From positions 1 through 49,373 of the forward strand of contig JALWPK010000205.1 of assembly GCA_026995045.1 (NCBI GenBank): DNA of 49,373 bases. The letters run 5' to 3'. Source of the DNA: Gammaproteobacteria bacterium. Lineage in GTDB: Bacteria > Pseudomonadota > Gammaproteobacteria > SZUA-229. A program made the position numbers and the translations under genes. The notes below the pieces were generated by a model. It was not told where the DNA came from and did no database searches. It saw only the letters and a program-made list of their open reading frames with translations. Below are positions 43,064 through 49,373 of this stretch, in pieces. Position 1 is the stretch's first letter. Each line of letters begins with the position of its first letter.

Positions 43064-43844
43064 TGACGTACACGTCGTAGCGTGTTTTTTTACTGCTGAT
43101 TTGTGTCGAAGGCTTGATGCCGGCGACCGGGTCGGCGTGAATCGGGCGTTTCACCACCACGCGCTGTGTGGCGTGTTGCAGCGCTGTCTCCAGCAAGTGT
43201 TGTTCATCCTGCGCCGCGCCAATCAGCTTGTGCAGAATCTGCATGTCCTTTTTTACCAGCGCGGATTTCTTTCGTTCCGGATACATCGGGTCGATATAAA
43301 TCACATCCGGATGCGAGTCGGCGTCCATGTGCTCCATATACAGCGCGCTGCCGGCGTGAACCAGGTTGGTGAAGTTGTGAACGGCGTGATGCCCGTCGCC
43401 TGAGAGCAGCGCGCGTTCGATGCCATCCTGCAACAGCGCCACCAGCACCGGCGATTGCTCCACCAGCGTCAACTGGCAACCCAGCGTCGCCAGTACAAAG
43501 GCATCGCGCGCCAGCCCGGCGGTGGCGTCAATCACGGTCAGTTGCCGCCCCCTGTTGGCGGGCTTGTTCAACCCCACGGCCCTGGCAATCGCCTGCCCCT
43601 TGCCGCCGCCAAATTTTTCCCGATGCGCCAGCGCGCCCTGAATAAAATCCACATCGATGCTGCTATTGAGTTCACTGTCGTACAGCGCGAGCCTGTCCGC
43701 ATTGAAACGCAGTTGCAGAACATGATTGGGTGACGGCTGTTCAAACAATACAAAATTATGCAGCCGCGCAAACTGCTGCGCCTGCTGCATGCGAGTGGCA
43801 TTGTCACACACCACGCAAAACGAGTAATCAGTCAAGGATGTCAC
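43053..43844 (-). CDS. rsmJ: 16S rRNA (guanine1516-N2)-methyltransferase
   Basis: RsmJ methylates G1516 of 16S rRNA. The 263-residue product contains VDFIQGALAHREKFGGGKGQ, the SAM-binding VIDATAGLARDAFVLATLGC near residue 105 and IYIDPMYPERKKSALVKKDM near 180, all diagnostic. The only plausible start is GTG 43844. A composite repeat begins 36 bases upstream. Confidence 0.92.
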   Translation of the reverse strand: MTSLTDYSFCVVCDNATRMQQAQQFARLHNFVLFEQPSPNHVLQLRFNADRLALYDSELNSSIDVDFIQGALAHREKFGGGKGQAIARAVGLNKPANRGRQLTVIDATAGLARDAFVLATLGCQLTLVEQSPVLVALLQDGIERALLSGDGHHAVHNFTNLVHAGSALYMEHMDADSHPDVIYIDPMYPERKKSALVKKDMQILHKLIGAAQDEQHLLETALQHATQRVVVKRPIHADPVAGIKPSTQISSKKTRYDVYVINP

Positions 43845-43879
43845 ATCGAATACAAATCGTACATCGAAAAATTGTTGTC

Positions 43880-44126
43880 ATTGCCACAGAGGCCACAGAG
43901 AGCACGGAGGGAGGCTTGTTGTGTAGAAGTGGCTTCAGCCGCGAACCGTATTCACCACAAGCGCCACACCAACTGAAGTCGTGGTTTCGTGGCTGAAGCC
44001 ACTCCTACGCTATAAACACTCCGTGTTCTCTGTGACCTCTGTGGCAAAAAAATTCGAGTGCATTAGCGGAAAGCTATTGATAACCAACAATCCTCCGTGC
44101 GCTCCGTGTCTCTGTGGCAAACAAAA
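43880..44126. repeat. CCACAGAG-ended element with inserted REP pair and a doubled right end
   Basis: The left end ATTGCCACAGAGGCCACAGAG is followed by a REP pair (43923-44010), then the right end GTGACCTCTGTGGCAAAAAAA (to 44051). A second right end, CCGTGTCTCTGTGGCAAACA, lies at 44104-44123 after about 50 bases. The last copy ends about 25 bases before the tatD ATG. This fills most of the 302-bp space between rsmJ and tatD. Confidence 0.8.
43923..44010. repeat. inverted REP pair (BIME-like), second copy
   Basis: GTAGAAGTGGCTTCAGCCGC at the left faces GGCTGAAGCCACTCCTACGC at the right, with the same 40-base middle (CCACAAGCGCCAC...) as the pair at 18241-18328 in diverged form. It is nested in the same kind of CCACAGAG element as the first copy. 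Confidence 0.85.
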
Positions 44127-44147
44127 CAAACTGCTATCATACCGCAG

Positions 44148-44972
44148 ATGAAACTCATCGACATTGGCGTCAACCTCACCGGCAGCGCCTTCAAAAATGA
44201 TTTACCCGATGTGCTGGCGCGCGCGCAGCAGGCGGGCGTGCAACACATGATTGTTACTGGCGCCGATGTGGCGCACAGCGAAGCGGCGATTGAACTGTGC
44301 GCGCAACATCCCGGTGTGCTGACCGCTACCGCTGGCGTGCATCCGCACCATGCCGATGACTATACGGCCGCAACCAGCGAGCAACTGGCCGCCTTGCAGG
44401 CAAATGACCATGTGATGGCGGTGGGCGAGTGCGGGCTGGATTACAATCGCAATTTTTCCACACCCAAAGCGCAACGTTTTGCGTTCGAACAGCAACTGCA
44501 ACTGGCGATGCAAAACGCCAAGCCGGTGTTTTTGCACCAGCGCGATGCGCATGATGATTTCCTGGCGATGATGCGCGACGCCATGCCGCAACTCAGTGGC
44601 GGGGTGGCGCACTGTTTTACCGGCTCTCCGGCGCAGGCCGAGGCTTATCTGGAGCTGGGTTTGTATATCGGCGTTACCGGCTGGATTTGTGATGAACGCC
44701 GCGCGCAGGATTTGCAACAGGCGGTGCAGGTGATTCCGCTGGAGCGCATCCTGCTGGAAACCGACGCCCCCTATCTGTTGCCGCGCGACCTGCCGGCCTC
44801 GCTGCCGGAATGCCCGGATTACCGTCCCGCGGACAAGCGTCGCAACGAACCCTGCTACCTGCCGCATGTGTGCCGCGCGGTGGCGTCCTTTATGCGGGTT
44901 GACGCCGCGACGCTGGCGCAGGCGGCGACAGCGAACGCGGAACGCCTGTTCGGTTTGCCGGAAACTGACTGA
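44148..44972 (+). CDS. tatD: TatD-family DNase
   Basis: TatD is a metal-dependent 3'-5' exonuclease of the amidohydrolase type. The 274-residue product starts MKLIDIGVNLTGSAFKNDL and has GVHPHHADDY, GECGLDYNRNFSTPKAQ near residue 98, FLHQRDAH, AHCFTGSPAQ and LLETDAPYLLPRDL, with SRRNEP-like RRNEPCYLPHV near the end. These patterns mark true TatD rather than YcfH or YjjV. ATG 44148 matches the family start; bases just upstream belong to a repeat element, so its ribosome-binding site is weak (CCGCAG). Confidence 0.93.
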   Translation: MKLIDIGVNLTGSAFKNDLPDVLARAQQAGVQHMIVTGADVAHSEAAIELCAQHPGVLTATAGVHPHHADDYTAATSEQLAALQANDHVMAVGECGLDYNRNFSTPKAQRFAFEQQLQLAMQNAKPVFLHQRDAHDDFLAMMRDAMPQLSGGVAHCFTGSPAQAEAYLELGLYIGVTGWICDERRAQDLQQAVQVIPLERILLETDAPYLLPRDLPASLPECPDYRPADKRRNEPCYLPHVCRAVASFMRVDAATLAQAATANAERLFGLPETD

Positions 44973-45038
44973 CATCAAACACGGGCGGCTTCAGCATTGC
45001 GCTGGCGGCAGCGAGCCGTTAACCTGCGCGCACTGCTT

Positions 45039-45794
45039 ATGTCTTCCCCGGGAGAGGGTTTGAAACAATCCCTGCAAGCTTTTTTGTCGTCCGTTATGGA
45101 CAGCCTGCGCGACCTGTTGCCGATTGTGCTGGTGGTCGCGTTTTTCCAGATTGTGGTGATTCAGCAGCCGCTGGAGAATGTGGCGGACATTTTCATCGGC
45201 ATCGTGTTCATCGTGCTGGGGCTGACATTCTTTATATATGGTCTCGAAATGGGGCTGTTCCCGATTGGCGAATCGATGGCGCACGCATTCGCGCGCAAGG
45301 GCAGCGTGTGGTGGCTGTCGCTGTTTGCCTTTTCACTCGGTTTTGGCACAACAGTTGCCGAACCGGCGTTGATTGCAATCGCCAACGAAGCCGCCGACAT
45401 CGCCGCCGACAGCGGTCACATTGAAGCCAGCGACGCCGCGCGCGAAGCCTACGCCAACGGCCTGCGCTACACTGTCGCGCTGTCGGTCGGCTGCGCCATT
45501 TTGCTGGGCGTGATACGCATCCTGCTCAACTGGTCGATTCAGTATCTGATTATGGGCGGCTATATCATCGTGGTGATTGTCACCGCATTCGCGCCGGCGG
45601 AAATTATCGGCATCGCCTACGATTCCGGCGGCGTCACCACATCAACCATTACCGTGCCGCTGGTCACCGCGCTGGGCATCGGGCTGGCGTCTTCCATCAG
45701 TGGACGCAACCCGATGCTGGACGGCTTTGGCCTGATTGCGTTTGCTTCCCTGCTGCCGATTATCTTTGTGCTGCTGTACGGGATTATCGTATGA
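45039..45794 (+). CDS. umpA: DUF1538 membrane protein, first subunit (UmpA-type)
   Basis: The 251-residue product has about six or seven transmembrane helices and the DUF1538 signatures [13 protein letters not shown] near residue 105 and [19 protein letters not shown] near 195. A DUF1538 pair from a Halomonas was reported as the two-component Na+(Li+,K+)/H+ antiporter UmpAB (recalled, not checked). ATG 45039 lacks a ribosome-binding site; an in-frame TTG at 45060 behind GGGAGAGGG is an alternative. The stop overlaps the next start by four bases, so the two subunits are coupled. Confidence 0.85.
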   Translation: MSSPGEGLKQSLQAFLSSVMDSLRDLLPIVLVVAFFQIVVIQQPLENVADIFIGIVFIVLGLTFFIYGLEMGLFPIGESMAHAFARKGSVWWLSLFAFSLGFGTTVAEPALIAIANEAADIAADSGHIEASDAAREAYANGLRYTVALSVGCAILLGVIRILLNWSIQYLIMGGYIIVVIVTAFAPAEIIGIAYDSGGVTTSTITVPLVTALGIGLASSISGRNPMLDGFGLIAFASLLPIIFVLLYGIIV

Positions 45795-46624
45795 GCATGT
45801 GGCAACAGTTGTTCGATTTGTTGCTCAGCACCTCGCGCGATGTGCTGCCGATCGCCGCAATTATTTTCGGCTTTCAGTATCTGGTTATCCGCAAGCAAGT
45901 CAAAAACCTGAAACGGGTGCTCATTGGCATGTTCTATGTGCTGATTGGCATCACCCTGTTTTTGATGGGGCTGGAGCAGGCGCTGTTTCCGCTGGGCAGG
46001 GCGATGGCCGAGCAACTCACGCACCCGGAATTTCTGCAAGCGGGCGAAGCGGCGCGCAGTCTCGACTGGCTGGATTATTACTGGGTGTACCTGTTCGCCT
46101 TCGCCATCGGCATGAGCACCACCCTGGCCGAGCCGTCGTTGATAGCAGTGGCGATCAAGGCGAAAGAAGTCTCCGGCGGCGCCATCGGCATCTGGGGGCT
46201 GCGCATTGCGGTGGCGCTGGGCGTGGCTGTCGGGCTGGCGATTGGCGCCTATCGCATTGTGACCGGCACGCCGCTGCATTACTACATTATCGCAGGCTAC
46301 GTCATCGTGGTGATTCAAACCTTTTTTGCGCCCAAACTGATTGTGCCGCTGGCGTATGACTCCGGCGGCGTCACCACCTCGACCGTCACCGTGCCGCTGG
46401 TGGCGGCGCTGGGGCTGGGTCTGGCCGAAAGCGTGCCAGGGCGCAGCGTGCTGATCGACGGCTTCGGTCTGATCGCCTTCGCCAGCCTGTTTCCGATTAT
46501 TTCGGTGATGGCCTATGCGCAACTCTCTGAATACAAAATCGCGCGTCAGCAAAAACGCCAGCTGATGCAGGATGAATATTACAAACAGCAAAGCGCCTTG
46601 CAGGATGAAGATGAGCGGGGCTGA
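45791..46624 (+). CDS. umpB: DUF1538 membrane protein, second subunit (UmpB-type)
   Basis: The 277-residue product is a paralogue of the preceding subunit: it repeats the layout [15 protein letters not shown] and [19 protein letters not shown], then [20 protein letters not shown], where its partner has [20 protein letters not shown]. It has about seven transmembrane helices and a charged cytoplasmic tail ([20 protein letters not shown]). The pair probably forms a heteromeric cation transporter. The PII-like gene follows after 42 bases. Confidence 0.85.
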   Translation: MSMWQQLFDLLLSTSRDVLPIAAIIFGFQYLVIRKQVKNLKRVLIGMFYVLIGITLFLMGLEQALFPLGRAMAEQLTHPEFLQAGEAARSLDWLDYYWVYLFAFAIGMSTTLAEPSLIAVAIKAKEVSGGAIGIWGLRIAVALGVAVGLAIGAYRIVTGTPLHYYIIAGYVIVVIQTFFAPKLIVPLAYDSGGVTTSTVTVPLVAALGLGLAESVPGRSVLIDGFGLIAFASLFPIISVMAYAQLSEYKIARQQKRQLMQDEYYKQQSALQDEDERG

Positions 46625-46666
46625 ATCTGACAATGCAACAACGGAATTACTCCGGGGAGGCAAACC

Positions 46667-47017
46667 ATGCATTTCAAACTGATACTGGCTTTTGTGGAAG
46701 ACAGTAAAACCGACAAGGTAATGGATGCGGCGAGGGAAGCCGGCGCCACCGGCGCCACCATCATCAACAACGCGCGCGGTGAAGGACTGTTGCAGAAAAA
46801 AACCTTTTTTGGCCTGTCGCTGGAAACCCAGCGCGACGTGTTGCTGTTTCTGGTGGAGGAGCATTTAAGCCGCGACATACTGGAAACCATCTGCGATGTT
46901 GGCGAATTCGACTCGTCACCGGGTACCGGCATTGCGATACAGATTGATGTGGAAGATGCTGTCGGCGTCGGCCACCAGATAGAAAAACTGACTGAAGTTG
47001 TGGAGGCAAAACTATGA
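46667..47017 (+). CDS. PII-like signalling protein
   Basis: The 116-residue product has the ferredoxin-like PII layout: FKLILAFVEDSKTDKVMDAA at the start, then GATGATIINNARGEGL, and the C-terminal GTGIAIQIDVEDAVGV in place of the GkIFVxPVEdAxRI of true PII. The T-loop region (LLQKKTFFGLSLETQRD) is short and lacks the uridylylated Tyr51 context, so it is a PII-like protein rather than GlnB or GlnK. Its place behind the DUF1538 pair suggests it regulates the transporter in response to a nucleotide (inference). GGGGAGG precedes ATG 46667. Confidence 0.85.
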   Translation: MHFKLILAFVEDSKTDKVMDAAREAGATGATIINNARGEGLLQKKTFFGLSLETQRDVLLFLVEEHLSRDILETICDVGEFDSSPGTGIAIQIDVEDAVGVGHQIEKLTEVVEAKL

Positions 47018-47424
47018 TTGAAGACCGCAAAATTATCCGTGTGCGTGATGTCATGAAACATCATTTCGACATGATTGATGGCCGCATGACGGTGCTGGAC
47101 GCGCTCAATGCGATGAAGCATGTCGAAACCAAATCGCTGATTGTGAACAAGCGGCATGATGATGATGAATACGGCATGGTGCTGTTGTCCGATATTGCAA
47201 GGGAAGTGCTGGCAAAAAACCGATCGCCAGCCAGGGTCAATGTGTATGAAATCATGTCCAAACCACTGTTGCCGGTGGACCCGAACATGAATATTCGCTA
47301 CTGCGCGCGTTACTTCACCCGTTTCAACCTGTCACGCGCGCCGGTGATTGAAAACCATCAGGTCATTGGCATTGTGAGCTTCACCGACCTGGTGCTGAAA
47401 GGGCTGATGCAATACGAGCACTAG
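47014..47424 (+). CDS. two-CBS-domain protein
   Basis: The 136-residue product is a bare pair of CBS motifs: VRDVMKHHFDMIDGRMTVLDAL (with SLIVNK and GMVLLSDIAREV) and YEIMSKPLLPVDPNMNIRYC (with RAPVIENHQVIGIVSFTDL). CBS pairs bind adenine nucleotides. It overlaps the PII-like gene by four bases, completing a four-gene operon with the DUF1538 pair. It probably acts as a second, energy-sensing input on the transporter (inference). folD is convergent, 18 bases away. Confidence 0.9.
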   Translation: MIEDRKIIRVRDVMKHHFDMIDGRMTVLDALNAMKHVETKSLIVNKRHDDDEYGMVLLSDIAREVLAKNRSPARVNVYEIMSKPLLPVDPNMNIRYCARYFTRFNLSRAPVIENHQVIGIVSFTDLVLKGLMQYEH

Positions 47425-47442
47425 CGGGGATGTTTGGCGCAG

Positions 47443-48300
47443 CTAAGAGACGCCGGTTTCCTGCGCCACCTGTAACGTGTTGCTCAGCAGCATGGCCACC
47501 GTCATCGGGCCCACGCCGCCGGGCACCGGCGTAATCCAGGCGGCGCGTTCAGCAGCGCTGTCGAACACGACATCACCAGTCAGCTTGCCACTGGGCAGGC
47601 GGTTGATGCCGACATCAATCACCGTGGCGCCGGGCTTGATCCATTCGCCGGGAATGAAATCGGGTTTACCCACCGCCACCACCAGAATATCGGCGCGCGC
47701 CACCTGTTGCTCCAGATCACTGGTGAAACGATGACACACGGTAGTGGTCGCCCCGGCCAGCAGCAGTTCCAGGCTCATCGGCCGCCCGACGATATTGGAT
47801 GCGCCCACGCACACCGCATTGCGGCCCTTGTATTTTTCACCAATTGAATCCAGCAGCTTGATCACGCCGTAGGGCGTGCATGGCCGCAGCCGCGGAATGC
47901 GCTGCGCCAGCCGGCCGATGTTGTAGGGATGAAAACCGTCGACATCCTTGCCCGGGTCGATGGCCTCAATAATCGTGGTGGTGTCGATGTGCGCCGGCAG
48001 CGGCAACTGCACCAGAATACCGTCAATTTCGGCGTCGTGATTGAGCTTGTCGATGAGTTTCAGCAGTTCTTCCTGTGATGCGGTTTCATCCAGATCAAAC
48101 GCTTTGGAAACAATCCCGGCTTCCTCGCAGGCTTCGCGTTTTTTTCTCACATATACCTGTGAAGCCGGGTCGACCCCAACCAGAATCACCGCCAGCCCTG
48201 GTGCGCGCAAACCGTTTTGCAGACGCTCCGCCACCGCATCGCGCACCTCCTTCCTGATATTCGCTGCGAGGGCTTTACCGTCTATAATGTTTGCAGGCAT
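47443..48300 (-). CDS. folD: methylenetetrahydrofolate dehydrogenase/cyclohydrolase
   Basis: FolD interconverts 5,10-methylene- and 10-formyl-tetrahydrofolate using NADP. The 285-residue product has [22 protein letters not shown] with the catalytic YxxxK (YVRKK), [12 protein letters not shown] near residue 95, [14 protein letters not shown] near 160 and the closing [18 protein letters not shown] 48300 matches the family start ([15 protein letters not shown]). It is convergent with the CBS gene. Confidence 0.95.
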   Translation of the reverse strand: MPANIIDGKALAANIRKEVRDAVAERLQNGLRAPGLAVILVGVDPASQVYVRKKREACEEAGIVSKAFDLDETASQEELLKLIDKLNHDAEIDGILVQLPLPAHIDTTTIIEAIDPGKDVDGFHPYNIGRLAQRIPRLRPCTPYGVIKLLDSIGEKYKGRNAVCVGASNIVGRPMSLELLLAGATTTVCHRFTSDLEQQVARADILVVAVGKPDFIPGEWIKPGATVIDVGINRLPSGKLTGDVVFDSAAERAAWITPVPGGVGPMTVAMLLSNTLQVAQETGVS

Positions 48301-48532
48301 GGTTGGCGACAGTTCCGGCTGGTTGAAAGGCGGGCAATTCTCGCATGCCGGGCAGGGGTTAGACAACAAGCGCGCTCGCGGCCTAAAGCTGCGCTTAAGG
48401 CGGACGCTTTCTTGACCCGTCTGCCGCCAAAGCGTAACATTGCCGCCCTTCTGGCCATCGGGGATGGCGGCGGGCTGGCTGCTGGTTTCTGATTTTACAA
48501 GCGCCCAGCCACCAGAACCCAGAAACTGAAAA

Positions 48533-48621
48533 CGGGGTATAGCGCCCAAGTTGCAGGAGTGGGGTAGCGCGCCTGCTTTGGGAGCAGGATGTCGGGAGTT
48601 CGAATCTCTCTACCCCGACCA
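48533..48621 (+). tRNA. tRNA-Pro(TGG)-like gene with a 12-base enlarged D loop
   Basis: From the D-stem 3' arm onward (GTAGCGCGCCTGCTTTGGGAG, T arm, CCA) the sequence is identical to the normal tRNA-Pro(TGG) at 48925. The acceptor CGGGGTA and first D-stem arm GCGC are also present, but the D loop has 21 bases (CCAAGTTGCAGGAGTGGGGTA) instead of 9. It is probably a pseudogene or a recombination product; processing to a working tRNA is doubtful. Confidence 0.65.
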
Positions 48622-49180
48622 AACAACAAGGGGCGAGCTGCGAGGGAAAAGTGGCTTTTGCTGTAACTGGATAGTGCCCGCATAGAGAGAGTCGAACGAA
48701 AAGAGTTCGACAAAATCGCCGGGAGCGATTTTGAACGCGCGCAGCGCGGCCTGCAGGGCGAAGGGCAAGGAAAGCCCGAAGTACAAAATCGCCGGGAGCG
48801 ATTTTGAACGCGCAAAGCGCGGCCCGCAGGGCGGAGGGCAGGATGCCCGGAGTAATCTCTCTACCCAGCCGGCGATGGCCGGATCAGGGAACCGGGTATG
48901 AAGGTTTTCTGATTAAACAGAATTCGGGGTATAGCGCAGTCTGGTAGCGCGCCTGCTTTGGGAGCAGGATGTCGGGAGTTCGAATCTCTCTACCCCGACC
49001 AAACAACAAGGGGCGAGCTGCGAGGGAAAAGTGGCTTTTGCTGTAAACTGGATAGTGTCCGCATAGAGAGAGTCAAACGAAAAGAGTTCGACAAAATCGC
49101 CGGGAGCGATTTTGAACGCGCGCAGCGCGGCCCGCAGGGCGAAGGGCAGGATGCCCGGAGTAATCTCTCTACCCCGACCA
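48622..49180 (+). repeat. tandem repeats after tRNA-Pro(TGG) carrying tRNA 3' ends
   Basis: The sequence after each tRNA-Pro (48622 and 49002) is nearly identical: AAACAACAAGGGGCGAGCTG onward through ATAGAGAGAGTC and AAAATCGCCGGGAGCGATTT. Both end with partial tRNA 3' ends: GTAATCTCTCTACCCAGCC at 48852 and GTAATCTCTCTACCCCGACCA at 49160. The first unit has an internal duplication of the CAAAATCGCCGGGAGCGATT block (48711 and 48785). The layout parallels the array after tRNA-Pro(GGG) at 5830. Confidence 0.85.
48925..49001 (+). tRNA. tRNA-Pro, anticodon TGG
   Basis: A complete 77-base cloverleaf: acceptor CGGGGTA/TACCCCG, D arm GCGC-AGTCTGGTA-GCGC, anticodon stem CCTGC/GCAGG around loop TTTGGGA with TGG as anticodon, T arm GGGAGTTCGAATCTCTC, encoded CCA. 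It is the intact copy of the gene at 48533. Confidence 0.95.
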
Positions 49181-49257
49181 AATGAAAAGGCGCCAGTGGC
49201 GAGGTTCCAGGGGCAAGGATGACAAACTTCCTGAACTCGCCACTGCAGCCAGTAATT

Positions 49258-49292
49258 GCGCCCGTAGCTCAGCTGGATAGAGCATCGGCCTT
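49258..49292 (+). tRNA. tRNA-Arg, 5' half only (anticodon probably TCT), interrupted in the anticodon loop
   Basis: Acceptor GCGCCCG, TA, D arm GCTC-AGCTGGATA-GAGC, anticodon stem TCGGC and the loop start CTT match the 5' half of gammaproteobacterial tRNA-Arg(TCT), where CTAAGCCGA would be expected next. Instead, unrelated structured sequence follows from 49293 to the window end. The 3' half is not in the window, so either an intron or a disruption separates the halves. Confidence 0.7.
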
Positions 49293-49373
49293 TAAGTGCA
49301 CAATGTTTGTTGTGCAACAGGAGCCTTTGCAGGAAAACAGAACCTGTAAAGTGGATCGCACTATATCGGGGAA
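49293..49373 (+). other. putative group I intron, 5' end, in tRNA-Arg
   Basis: The break falls after U34, a usual site for bacterial group I introns in tRNA anticodon loops. The exon end GGCCTT can pair with AGGAGCC at 49319-49325 (one bulge, a U.G pair) to make P1, extended by the hairpin TGCACAA/TTGTGCA (49298-49317). A CAGG/CCTG hairpin (P2-like) follows, then ACTATATCGGGGAA at the edge, resembling J3/4-P4. The core and 3' splice site are outside the window, so this stays a prediction. Confidence 0.55.

Noticed and set aside
48395..48815. Minus-strand ORFs with [22 protein letters not shown] sequence
   Set aside because: These are antisense readings of tRNA-Pro and its repeats, a well-known class of false protein annotation. 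The same applies to 48913-49317.

Overview
The window reads as about 49 kb of chromosome from a gammaproteobacterium of roughly 55% G+C. The evidence is the intact thrS-infC-rpmI-rplT-pheS-pheT-ihfA-merR translation operon, the suhB/trmJ divergent pair, and proteobacterial-type sbcB, rlmM, rsmJ, yajQ, pepN, aroG, ispG and folD. No rRNA, prophage, transposase gene or CRISPR array is visible. A cluster of genes resembling sulfur globule proteins suggests, but does not prove, a sulfur-oxidising member of the class; no dsr or sox gene is in view.

Layout. 1-5.9 kb: translation operon, with a non-canonical AUC start on infC and a repeat element inserted between pheS and pheT, then tRNA-Pro(GGG). 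5.8-6.9 kb: tandem repeats carrying the tRNA 3' end and an AT-richer small lipoprotein. 7-14.5 kb: pepN, a REC-GGDEF-EAL c-di-GMP protein, two SDR-type proteins around a 16-bp palindrome, and an inositol-monophosphatase-like enzyme. 14.9-20 kb: two uncharacterised exported pairs, a lipoprotein with a Tat-exported DUF1501-like protein, and a DUF4266 lipoprotein with a DUF3570 outer-membrane barrel. 20-31.7 kb: DNA glycosylase, SPOR protein, HAD phosphatase, DAHP synthase, a putative tRNA-queuosine mannosyltransferase, DUF4197, ispG, an ATP-NAD kinase-like protein, two peptidase/deacylase genes, alaA and yggS. 31.8-32.4 kb: a repeat element that has itself been interrupted.

32.4-36.9 kb is the most distinctive region. 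Five minus-strand paralogues encode short secreted Gly/Tyr/Asp-rich proteins, each with a 21-residue signal peptide, and a sixth gene encodes a single-pass membrane protein with a long periplasmic coiled coil. Each gene has its own strong terminator, and two share near-identical promoters followed by a 5' stem-loop. I infer a self-assembling coat or matrix tethered to the inner membrane, with a sulfur globule envelope as the best family-based guess.

36.9-48.3 kb holds DNA repair and RNA modification genes (sbcB, rlmM, suhB, trmJ, rsmJ, tatD), a BolA protein, yajQ, a four-gene operon coupling two DUF1538 membrane proteins (probable cation/proton antiporter) to a PII-like and a CBS sensor, and folD. 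48.5-49.4 kb is a tRNA cluster: a tRNA-Pro(TGG) with an enlarged D loop, a normal tRNA-Pro(TGG), tandem repeats carrying tRNA 3' ends, and at the very edge a tRNA-Arg whose anticodon loop is interrupted by what looks like the start of a group I intron.

Throughout, intergenic spaces are colonised by several non-coding repeat families (CCACAGAG-ended elements, REP pairs, CATTGCGAGG-ended elements) that sit inside one another and directly against start and stop codons.
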